This document shows, in pieces, positions 6,279 through 12,730 of a stretch of DNA of 12,730 nt. The translations under genes and the position numbers were made by a program. Source of the stretch: Gammaproteobacteria bacterium (GTDB lineage: Bacteria > Pseudomonadota > Gammaproteobacteria > GCA-001735895); contig JAPUFZ010000251.1 in NCBI GenBank assembly GCA_027293245.1, positions 1 through 12,730 on the forward strand. The letters are read 5' to 3'. Under the pieces are notes generated by a model that saw nothing but the letters and a program-made list of their open reading frames with translations, was not told where the DNA came from and made no database searches. Position 1 is the first letter of the stretch, and every line of letters begins with the position of its first letter.

Positions 6279-7730
6279 ATGGCGCAAGTAAATCATAACT
6301 ATATTGCAGGCGAATGGGTTGCAGGGGTGACTGAAATTGCAAATATCAATCCCTCCGATCTATCCGACACCGTCGGCCTGTATGCGCAGGCGGATGCTAC
6401 GCAACTGCAAAATGCGCTCGATGCGGCAGCAACTGCGCAGATCGCCTGGAATAAAACTGGCCTGGAGAAGCGTTATACGGCGTTGATGAATATCGGTAAC
6501 GAGTTGATCGCCAATTGCGAACAACTCGGCACCCTGCTCGCGCGTGAAGAGGGCAAACCCCAGGTCGAGGGCAAGGGTGAGGTGTATCGTTCGGGACAAT
6601 TCTTTACTTATTATGCGGCCGAGGTGTTGCGCCAAATCGGCGATAACGCCGACTCGGTTCGCGATGGTATCGAAGTCGACGTACGGCGCGAACCGGTGGG
6701 TATAGTCGCAATCATTTCACCGTGGAATTTCCCGATGGCGACTGCCGTGTGGAAAATTGCGCCGGCACTTGCGTTTGGTAACGCGGTGATCTGGAAGCCG
6801 GCGAATATCGTGCCGGCATCGGCCGTGGCATTAACCCGCATCATCGAAAAGCAGGATCTTCCCAGTGGTCTATTCAGCCTGCTGATGGGTTCCGGCAGCA
6901 CTGTCGGCCAGCAATTAATTGAGAGCCCGATGGTGAACGCGATCAGTTTTACCGGCTCGGTGCCGGTTGGCCGGGGCATCGCCAAAAGCGCGGTTGAAAA
7001 CTTCACCCGGGTGCAGCTTGAAATGGGTTCCAAGAATGCGCTCGCGATTATGGATGATGCAGATCTGGATATCGCAGTTGCCTGTGCCTTGAACGGAGCC
7101 TTTGGCAGCACCGGGCAGAAATGCACGGCTTCGTCGAGGCTGGTTGTGCACAGCAAGATTCACGATGCTTTTGTCGAACGCCTGGTTGAAGGGGCGCAAT
7201 CATTAGTGGTGGGTCACGCGCTCGAAGCCGGTACCCAGATCGGGCCGGTCGCGAGTGAGGCGCAATTGAAAGCGAATCTCGAAAATGTGGCGCTGGCGCA
7301 AAAAGAAGGTGGCGAACTGCGCTGTGGTGGTGAACAGGTTGAGCGTGCCACGCAAGGCTATTTCATGAGTCCGGCGGTATTTACCGGTACTCAAAACGAC
7401 TGGCAGGTGAACCGTGAAGAGCTGTTTGCGCCGATGGCCTGCGTGATCAAGGTTGATTCCTATGAACAGGCCCTGCAGACAGTAAACGATACCCGCTTTG
7501 GTTTGACCTCCGGCATAATCACCACCAGCCTGGCGCGTGCCACCCATTTTCGGCGTAACGTGCGCACCGGTTGCGTGATGGTCAACCTGCCGACTGCGGG
7601 TACCGACTATCATGTGCCATTTGGTGGTCGAGGTGAAAGCTCCTACGGACCGCGCGAACAGGGCCAGTATGCCAAAGAGTTTTATACGCATGTGAAAACG
7701 GTTTATACCGCCTCTGGCCTGCCTGCCTGA
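6279..7730 (+). CDS. Aldehyde dehydrogenase, similar to alpha-ketoglutarate-semialdehyde dehydrogenases
   Basis: The 483-residue NAD(P)-dependent aldehyde dehydrogenase has a complete active site: PWN with oxyanion Asn150, WKPAN with cofactor-binding Lys173, FTGS (224-227), general base Glu248 in LEMGSKN, nucleophile Cys282 in GQKCTASSR, and EELFAP (380-385). The latter has Ala where most family members have Gly. The C-terminal block VPFGGRGESSYGPREQG (447-463) resembles that of 2,5-dioxovalerate (alpha-ketoglutarate semialdehyde) dehydrogenases used in pentose, sugar-acid and hydroxyproline catabolism, so oxidation of a short semialdehyde to its acid is the likely reaction. The substrate is inferred, not shown. 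GAGGA (6268-6272) precedes the ATG. It is the first gene of a tight four-gene unit, and the M19-like gene starts 12 bases after its stop. Confidence 0.93.
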   Translation: MAQVNHNYIAGEWVAGVTEIANINPSDLSDTVGLYAQADATQLQNALDAAATAQIAWNKTGLEKRYTALMNIGNELIANCEQLGTLLAREEGKPQVEGKGEVYRSGQFFTYYAAEVLRQIGDNADSVRDGIEVDVRREPVGIVAIISPWNFPMATAVWKIAPALAFGNAVIWKPANIVPASAVALTRIIEKQDLPSGLFSLLMGSGSTVGQQLIESPMVNAISFTGSVPVGRGIAKSAVENFTRVQLEMGSKNALAIMDDADLDIAVACALNGAFGSTGQKCTASSRLVVHSKIHDAFVERLVEGAQSLVVGHALEAGTQIGPVASEAQLKANLENVALAQKEGGELRCGGEQVERATQGYFMSPAVFTGTQNDWQVNREELFAPMACVIKVDSYEQALQTVNDTRFGLTSGIITTSLARATHFRRNVRTGCVMVNLPTAGTDYHVPFGGRGESSYGPREQGQYAKEFYTHVKTVYTASGLPA

Positions 7731-7742
7731 GGAGACTTCATC

Positions 7743-8729
7743 ATGAGCGCTAACCGTTACCGAATTGATGCCTTGCAGTACGCCAACTGGTCGCAGAAAA
7801 TATTTCGGCAAATGCGCGAGGGCAAGCTAGATGCGGTGCATGTCACCATTGCCTATCATGAAAACTTTCGTGAAACCGTGGCTAACATCGAAGTGTGGAA
7901 TGGTTATTTTGAGCGTTTTCCTGAGCTGATCTTCCACGGCAGGACTGGCGATGATGTGCGCCTCGCGCGCGAGACCAATCGCACCGCAATTTTCTACGGG
8001 TTTCAAAATCCATCGCCGATGGAAGACGACATTCGCCTGGTTGAGATTTTGCACACGCTGGGCGCGCGTTTCATGCAGCTTAGCTATAACAATCAATCCC
8101 TGCTCGCAAGCGGATGTTACGAGACCAACGATACCGGCATTACGCGCATGGGAAAGGCAGTAATCGAGGAAATGAACCGGATCGGCCTGGTCGTCGATAT
8201 GAGTCATTCGGCCGAACGATCAACGCTCGAGGCGATAGAGATCAGTTCGCGTCCGATTGTTATTAGCCATGCCAACCCCGGGTTCTGGGAGCCGGCGTTA
8301 CGCAACAAGTCAGACACGGTATTAAGGCAGCTCGGTGTATCAGGCGGCATGCTCGGTTTCAGCATCTATCCGCATCATTTGAAGGGCAAAGGCGATTGCA
8401 CTCTGCAAAATTTCTGCGAAATGATTGCAGCAACTGCCGAGCTCATGGGTGTCGATCATATCGGGCTCGGATCCGATCTGTGCCAGGACCAGCCGGATTC
8501 GGTGGTCGAGTGGATGCGGGTCGGACGTTGGACCAAAAATATCGATTATGGTGAAGGCTCGGCCGGCAGGGCCGGTTTTCCGCCGATGCCGGGCTGGTTT
8601 AACGATAATCGGGATTTCGACAATGTCGAGCAGGGTCTACGAGATGCCGGTTTCAGTGACGAAGACACCGGAAAAATAATGGGCGGTAACTGGCTGCGAT
8701 TCTTTGACCAAAACTTTGGGCCCGCGTGA
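7743..8729 (+). CDS. Peptidase M19 (membrane dipeptidase)-like protein with altered metal site
   Basis: The 328-residue protein has the renal-dipeptidase/amidohydrolase TIM-barrel pattern: VVDMSHS with His155, ISHANP with His176, LRNKSD with Arg187, and HIGLGSDL with Asp245. However, the N-terminal D-x-H-x-D signature is IDALQY (8-13), so the HxD metal ligands are replaced by Leu11 and Tyr13. The bridging Glu of the usual GxEGG block is Gln88 in YGFQN. Roughly half of the canonical binuclear zinc site is therefore missing. A similar M19-like subfamily occurs beside dimethylglycine-degradation genes in Pseudomonas, to my recollection. No signal peptide or lipobox is seen, so it should be cytoplasmic. 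It may be a mononuclear hydrolase or act on something other than dipeptides. Its TGA overlaps the next gene's GTG as GTGA. Confidence 0.87.
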   Translation: MSANRYRIDALQYANWSQKIFRQMREGKLDAVHVTIAYHENFRETVANIEVWNGYFERFPELIFHGRTGDDVRLARETNRTAIFYGFQNPSPMEDDIRLVEILHTLGARFMQLSYNNQSLLASGCYETNDTGITRMGKAVIEEMNRIGLVVDMSHSAERSTLEAIEISSRPIVISHANPGFWEPALRNKSDTVLRQLGVSGGMLGFSIYPHHLKGKGDCTLQNFCEMIAATAELMGVDHIGLGSDLCQDQPDSVVEWMRVGRWTKNIDYGEGSAGRAGFPPMPGWFNDNRDFDNVEQGLRDAGFSDEDTGKIMGGNWLRFFDQNFGPA

Positions 8730-10411
8730 ATACCATCTCACGCCCGCAGGATGCACTGGATAGTGCGCAGCTAGCCGCATACCGTCGCCCGCCCGAAGTA
8801 GTCATGCGCCTGGCACGTATGGGCAGTTTTCATCAAACGCGGCTGTCCTTCATGCGCAGCCTGTTGCGCCGCCTTAAAAAGGAACGCTGGCAATTCAAAC
8901 GGACCCTCTGGGAAATTGGCGACGATGGATTTGGCCGTGCTGTCTATACGGTCATCGGCCCGGAGCACAGTTACTCCCTGGTCGCCTTCTCGCATGAGCT
9001 AGCCGACCATAAACGCTCCGACCGGGTCATTGCAACCGCCTGGGATGCGACCTTTACCCTGTTCGATGGGGTACCGACGAGCGACGACCTGGATCGATTA
9101 CAGGACAATGTTCCAAAGCAGGAAGCCGGTCGCGTAAGCGATAGCGAACTGTGCCTGTCGCGGGCCAATCGTTCGGTGCGATTATGGAAGCATGTCATCG
9201 AGTGTCTCGCCGCAGGGCATCAACCCGACCGTGCGCTACTGGAGTCGGTTGGCTACCTGGTGAGGACAACCGCCGTTTATGGATCGGGAAAATTTGGTGC
9301 AGCCGATCGATTGACAATCTGCGAACGACCCGAGCTCAGCGGCCCATTCCAAGCGGAGATGTTATCGGTCTGGCTAACCCGTGCGTTTTCGATCGACCTG
9401 GTTGAACATATTGCTAAAGCCATCGGTGGCGCCAAAGCAGTGGTTATAGAACCGAATTTACGCCGGCGTATTGGCGTCGGTAATGCCACCGGTCTGGGTA
9501 TGGCGCCCTTTTTGATTAACCATCCGGTGCTGCTTAATAACTGGATCGCCGCGCGCGAAGAGGCGCTGGCCCGGGTGCGCTCGCTTGCCGGGGCAAGTAG
9601 CGAGGCAATTGATACATTTAAACAGCGCCTGGACCAGGCAAAGTTTAATGTCTCGCAATGGCATTCCGAACATCCGATACAGCTAAGGAAACTGCAGCAG
9701 CTCGATTCGGATCTGGAAAAGATGACGGTTTATGTCGAAACTGAATCACTGGCCGAAAAGCACCCCTGGGATCGTTTTTATCACTGGGCCGAGGATAAGC
9801 TGTCACTCGAAGGCCAGGAGCAGTTGTTGTCATTAATGCTCGAACCCTACGGTGAGATGGTAGACACTCTGACCCAGTGCATGGGTGCCGATGAACACCG
9901 CAGTTTCTTTATCGATGGGGCGATGAATATTGGCCGTATGCTGGAGGTTATTGAAAACCAGTGCGACTGGGCGATTTCGGTTGACTACCAGAAAAAGGAA
10001 AATCGGGCCCGTTTCTGGTACATCTCGGCGGAAAAGCTTGAACCACGCGTGGGCGAGCGATTTGATGAAGCGGGCGCGGAATATGAACAACCCCTGTGTA
10101 TCGGATATTTTGTGCGGCAACTATACGATGACTTGCTCGGCTGCGATGGGGATCAGACCATAGCCGAGTTTTTACTTGCCCGTCCGCAGCACCGTCACAC
10201 CGTCCGACGCGTCCAGACCCTGGTATCGCACCCCTATTCCGAGATACGCGATAACCTCATAGCCGCCGATATGCTGCCGATCGATTTACTGCGCTGCAAA
10301 CTATCATTCTTTGGCGCCACTAAATTTGATCCGCGTTCCGATCGTTGGGTGCGTATCTGCATGTATCAGGACGCGCCTTTCCCGCACGAGCTGTTGTCTG
10401 CTGTCGAATGA
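8726..10411 (+). CDS. Unassigned 561-residue protein of the ALDH/M19-like operon
   Basis: I do not recognise a characterised family. The protein is soluble-looking, with no signal peptide or transmembrane helix, and is rich in Arg, Trp and His. Stretches that look constrained are WEIGDDGFGRAVYTV (62-76), VYGSGKFGAADR (184-195), RRRIGVGNATGLGMAPFLIN (247-266), FIDGAMNIGR (395-404) and CIGYFVRQLYDDLLG (458-472). The glycine-rich GVGNATGLGMAP run could be a nucleotide- or cofactor-binding turn, but it fits no motif I can name. Start: GTG at 8726, sharing GTGA with the M19-like stop. End: its TGA shares ATGA with the DUF3726 gene. This double overlap makes equimolar production, and perhaps a complex with the neighbours, likely. 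An alternative reading is a large accessory or regulatory subunit. Its status as a real gene is secure from length and coupling. Confidence 0.9.
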   Translation: MNTISRPQDALDSAQLAAYRRPPEVVMRLARMGSFHQTRLSFMRSLLRRLKKERWQFKRTLWEIGDDGFGRAVYTVIGPEHSYSLVAFSHELADHKRSDRVIATAWDATFTLFDGVPTSDDLDRLQDNVPKQEAGRVSDSELCLSRANRSVRLWKHVIECLAAGHQPDRALLESVGYLVRTTAVYGSGKFGAADRLTICERPELSGPFQAEMLSVWLTRAFSIDLVEHIAKAIGGAKAVVIEPNLRRRIGVGNATGLGMAPFLINHPVLLNNWIAAREEALARVRSLAGASSEAIDTFKQRLDQAKFNVSQWHSEHPIQLRKLQQLDSDLEKMTVYVETESLAEKHPWDRFYHWAEDKLSLEGQEQLLSLMLEPYGEMVDTLTQCMGADEHRSFFIDGAMNIGRMLEVIENQCDWAISVDYQKKENRARFWYISAEKLEPRVGERFDEAGAEYEQPLCIGYFVRQLYDDLLGCDGDQTIAEFLLARPQHRHTVRRVQTLVSHPYSEIRDNLIAADMLPIDLLRCKLSFFGATKFDPRSDRWVRICMYQDAPFPHELLSAVE

Positions 10412-11061
10412 AAGAAAAGCATACACTCGCTGAAATTGAGGCCTATCTGCGCAAGGCGGCCCGGGCGGCAGGCCTGGACTGGGGCCTTGCCGAAGAGGCA
10501 GGCAAGGCGGCGCGATGGCTGGCCGCATTTGATCTGCCCGGTGCCGAAATTACGCTCGCGCATTTGCAGCAGCTCGACGGTAATGACCACAGATTGTACC
10601 TGCCGACCCACCTCGATGAAACCTGGCGGGCGCAAAGTGAACATTTATGTCCCATCATCACCGGCGCGGCACTGGCCGACCGATCGGGCCAGATGTTGAA
10701 CGGCAGGGAATTCAGACTCGGGCAGATTGCTTACCCGATACTGCTAGTGGCGACGATCGGACAGGCGGCGCGATACCACCGCACCACCTTTACCACCAGT
10801 TGGGCCGGGGTTCGAGTCAGCTGCTATGAAAATGGCATCCGCATCGAAGGTAATCGTGATAACCTGTTACTCGCCAGCGCCGAATTCGCCAGTTGTGCGC
10901 AGACTCAGGGTTCAATTCCACAACAACTACCATCGACATTAGCCTGTGATATTGATCCCGATGCCTGGGCGGCTATCGACATACTGGCGTTTAAGACCTA
11001 TGCGCCTGCCACCGAGGAATCGCGCGCGGGTGCCGGTGCGGGCTTGACGGATAACGACTAG
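10408..11061 (+). CDS. DUF3726-family protein
   Basis: I choose ATG 10408, which overlaps the preceding TGA as ATGA. An in-frame ATG at 10345 would add 21 residues that lie wholly within the upstream gene. The 217-residue product begins with a helix plus LRKAARAAGLDWGLAEEAGKAARWLAA (14-40), which fits the DUF3726 signature of an (AAR)GAG..WGLAEE.G.AARWL block, as I recall it. The rest includes RLGQIAYPILLVATIGQAA (103-121) and a strand-rich middle (about 126-148). No catalytic motif is visible and the function of the family is unknown. The Ala/Gly-rich tail (207-212) looks disordered. Tight coupling to the 561-residue protein suggests the two act together. Confidence 0.85.
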   Translation: MKEKHTLAEIEAYLRKAARAAGLDWGLAEEAGKAARWLAAFDLPGAEITLAHLQQLDGNDHRLYLPTHLDETWRAQSEHLCPIITGAALADRSGQMLNGREFRLGQIAYPILLVATIGQAARYHRTTFTTSWAGVRVSCYENGIRIEGNRDNLLLASAEFASCAQTQGSIPQQLPSTLACDIDPDAWAAIDILAFKTYAPATEESRAGAGAGLTDND

Positions 11062-11094
11062 AAGTGATCTCATGTAACTTTTAAGGAGAAGTTT

Positions 11095-11553
11095 ATGCCC
11101 TGGTGGGGATGGATGATATTTGGCGCCTTTTTATTGGGCTCGGAGCTTCTGGCTATCGATGCCGCTTTTTACCTGGTGTTTATCGGTATAGCCGCAATCC
11201 TGACCGGCCTGGTTGGATTGATCGGGCTGGAGCTAGAATTCTGGGCGCAGTGGTTGCTGTTCGCAGGTCTGTCACTGTTTGCCATGGTATTGTTTCGCAA
11301 GCAACTGTACCAGAAAATTCGGGGCGGCGGGGTTGGCTTTGATGCCAGCCCGGTGGGGGATACTTTAAAGCTGGAACAAAGTCTGCAGTCCGGCGACAGT
11401 TGTCGTATGGCGCACCGCGGCACGACCTGGACGATTTTGAATAACGGCAGTGAAACCATGGATAAAGGCAGCAATGTGCGGGTGACCAGCGTCGAGGGCT
11501 TAACCCTGGTAATTAGTCCTTCAATAACCAACAATATAGAGGCAGGTGAATGA
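11095..11553 (+). CDS. NfeD-like membrane protein
   Basis: The 152-residue protein has two or three hydrophobic helices in the first 68 residues (about 7-45 and 51-68). A soluble C-terminal domain (about 85-142) follows, with the OB-fold pattern of short NfeD proteins: a GDSCRMAHRGTTW strand-turn, then KGSNVRVTSVEGLTLVI. It lacks the serine-protease domain of long NfeD. Short NfeD proteins are encoded next to stomatin/paraslipin genes and are thought to partner them in the membrane. That arrangement is exact here: its TGA overlaps the SPFH gene's ATG as ATGA. AAGGAGAA (11083-11090) precedes the start. The gene lies 33 bp after the DUF3726 gene, so read-through transcription from that operon is possible. 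Confidence 0.9.
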   Translation: MPWWGWMIFGAFLLGSELLAIDAAFYLVFIGIAAILTGLVGLIGLELEFWAQWLLFAGLSLFAMVLFRKQLYQKIRGGGVGFDASPVGDTLKLEQSLQSGDSCRMAHRGTTWTILNNGSETMDKGSNVRVTSVEGLTLVISPSITNNIEAGE

Positions 11554-12494
11554 TGATATTTGAAAATATAACTTTCTGGGTAGCGATCGGGGTAGCGATA
11601 ATCGCGGTGATTATCATCGCCAAGACCGCAGTCGTGGTTCCGCAGCAAAGCGCCTACGTCGTCGAAAGCCTGGGTAAATACAGTCGAACGCTGCGAGCCG
11701 GCTTTCATATATTATTCCCTTTTATCGAAATAGCCGCCTACAAGCACAGCCTGAAAGAACTGGCATTCGATATTCCCGAACAAATTTGCATCACCAGAGA
11801 CAATGTGCAGGTGGGTGTCGACGGTGTTTTGTACCTACAGGTGCTGGACCCGGAACGCGCCTCCTATGGAATTACCGATTATGCCTTCGCCATTTCTCAG
11901 CTCGCGCAAACCACCCTGCGTAGTGAAATCGGTAAGATAGATCTGGACCGTACCTTTGAAGAAAGATCTTTAATCAATACCAATGTCGTTGCCGAGCTGG
12001 ACAAGGCTTCAGAGCCCTGGGGCGTAAAAGTCTTACGTTACGAAATAAAGAACATTAACCCGCCTGCGGATGTACTCGGGGCGATGGAAAAGCAGATGCG
12101 TGCCGAGCGCGAAAAGCGTGCGGTAATTTTAACCTCGGAAGGTGAGCGCGACGCCAAAATAAACGAGGCCGAAGGCGAAAAGCAGCAGGTAATCAAACAG
12201 TCCGAAGCCGTCAAACAACAACAGATTAACGAGGCCGACGGCGAGGCCGCGGCCATTCTGGCAATAGCTACCGCTACCGCGGAGGGTCTCAGCAGGGTGG
12301 CCAAATCGCTCAACGAAGAGGGCGGTGAAGCAGCGATGCAACTTCGCGTGGCCGAAGATTACCTCGAGCAATTCGGCAATATTGCCAAGCAGGGTAATAC
12401 CCTGGTGATACCCGCAAACCTGGCCGATATTTCGTCGATGATCGCGCTCGCGACCAATATCGTTAAGAAGGGATCGGGCGACAGAGCAGGGTAA
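11550..12494 (+). CDS. SPFH/Band 7 paraslipin (QmcA-like stomatin homologue)
   Basis: The 314-residue protein has an N-terminal transmembrane anchor (about 8-24), then a Band 7/SPFH domain starting VVVPQQSAYVVESLGKYSRTLRAGFH (28-53) and including the family block ERSLINTNVV (138-147). A long charged coiled coil rich in Glu-Ala-Glu-Gly-Glu/Lys repeats follows (about 180-245), and the tail LVIPANLADISSMIALA (285-301) is typical of paraslipins. These proteins oligomerise into membrane microdomain scaffolds and in E. coli QmcA interacts with protease control. The start is ATG 11550, overlapping the nfeD stop. A second ATG follows immediately at 11553. The length is standard. Confidence 0.93.
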   Translation: MMIFENITFWVAIGVAIIAVIIIAKTAVVVPQQSAYVVESLGKYSRTLRAGFHILFPFIEIAAYKHSLKELAFDIPEQICITRDNVQVGVDGVLYLQVLDPERASYGITDYAFAISQLAQTTLRSEIGKIDLDRTFEERSLINTNVVAELDKASEPWGVKVLRYEIKNINPPADVLGAMEKQMRAEREKRAVILTSEGERDAKINEAEGEKQQVIKQSEAVKQQQINEADGEAAAILAIATATAEGLSRVAKSLNEEGGEAAMQLRVAEDYLEQFGNIAKQGNTLVIPANLADISSMIALATNIVKKGSGDRAG

Positions 12495-12514
12495 ATCGGT
12501 CGACGACAGGCATC

Positions 12515-12730
12515 GTGAAGACCTACCGTTCGCCCAAAATCGAAGTTCGGGACAATACGCTCAGTGGTCGCGGTGTTGTCGCGCTTGAGGATATTGCCAA
12601 AGACGAAATCGTCGCGATTAAATCCGGTCATATTGTTAATGCCGAACAACTGGTCAAAATCAGTGCCGAGGTGGGGGACTTTGCGCTGCAAATCGACGAT
12701 GATTTTTACCTCTCGCCCACTTATCCTGAA
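12515..12730 (+). CDS. SET-domain protein, N-terminal part, partial
   Basis: A frame open to the window edge gives 72 residues from a GTG at 12515, 20 bases after the paraslipin stop. SGRGVVALEDIAKDEIVAIKSGHI (17-40) matches the SET-I opening motif (GrGv.a...I.k.e.v....G), and FALQIDDDFYLSP (56-68) fits compact bacterial SET proteins that act as, or resemble, protein-lysine methyltransferases. The catalytic NHSC/GEELTYDY region lies beyond the edge, so activity cannot be judged. The Shine-Dalgarno is weak (ACAGG, 12506-12510) and no ATG alternative exists nearby, so the GTG start is likely but not certain. Confidence 0.75.
   Translation, partial: MKTYRSPKIEVRDNTLSGRGVVALEDIAKDEIVAIKSGHIVNAEQLVKISAEVGDFALQIDDDFYLSPTYPE

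Noticed and set aside
6611..7156. 181-residue open frame on the minus strand
   Set aside because: It lies antisense within the aldehyde dehydrogenase, which has a full catalytic motif set. The antisense product shows no recognisable domain or ribosome-binding site.
7203..7811. 202-residue open frame on the minus strand
   Set aside because: It spans the end of the ALDH gene and the start of the M19-like gene on the opposite strand. It is a by-product of codon bias in two clearly real genes.
10345..10407. Upstream ATG extension of the DUF3726 gene
   Set aside because: The extra 21 residues overlap the preceding gene entirely and do not fit the family's N-terminus. ATG 10408 gives the ATGA overlap seen elsewhere in the operon.

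Overview
The window looks like a chromosomal segment of a free-living gammaproteobacterium. The evidence is the hemC-hemD-hemX-hemY gene order, the full-length Ada protein and the NfeD/paraslipin pair. Codon use is fairly even across the genes, and I see no tRNA, rRNA, CRISPR array, integrase or transposase.

Layout: (1) 2-3463, end of hemC, a single reading frame that fuses HemD to HemX, and hemY. These are packed into one haem-biosynthesis operon with gaps of 2 bp or overlaps. (2) 3464-4396, a trimodular iron-sulfur protein (CDGSH - 4Fe-4S mono-cluster - CDGSH) flanked on both sides by short palindromic intergenic repeats of one apparent family. (3) 4397-5936, a small GFA-type zinc protein and a complete Ada methyltransferase/regulator with a TATAAT-containing promoter candidate. 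(4) 5937-6278, an intergenic stretch holding the C-terminal remnant of an NAPE-PLD-like metallo-beta-lactamase-fold gene, followed by four perfect inverted repeats within 66 bp. (5) 6279-11061, a tight four-gene unit: aldehyde dehydrogenase (similar to alpha-ketoglutarate-semialdehyde dehydrogenases), an M19-dipeptidase-like protein that has lost half of its canonical metal site, a 561-residue protein I cannot assign, and a DUF3726-type protein. The last three are coupled by 4-bp start/stop overlaps. (6) 11095-12494, NfeD-like membrane protein and SPFH/paraslipin, also overlapping by 4 bp. (7) 12515 to the edge, the start of a SET-domain protein.

How the genes work together: the first block makes uroporphyrinogen III and contains the membrane proteins HemX and HemY. 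CDGSH, GFA and Ada are separate stress or metal-associated single genes. The ALDH/M19-like/561-aa/DUF3726 operon is the best candidate for an undescribed system. It looks like a small catabolic module in which a non-canonical amidohydrolase-like enzyme and two uncharacterised proteins feed, or depend on, a semialdehyde dehydrogenase. Its substrate cannot be read from the sequence. NfeD and paraslipin form a well-known membrane-microdomain pair.
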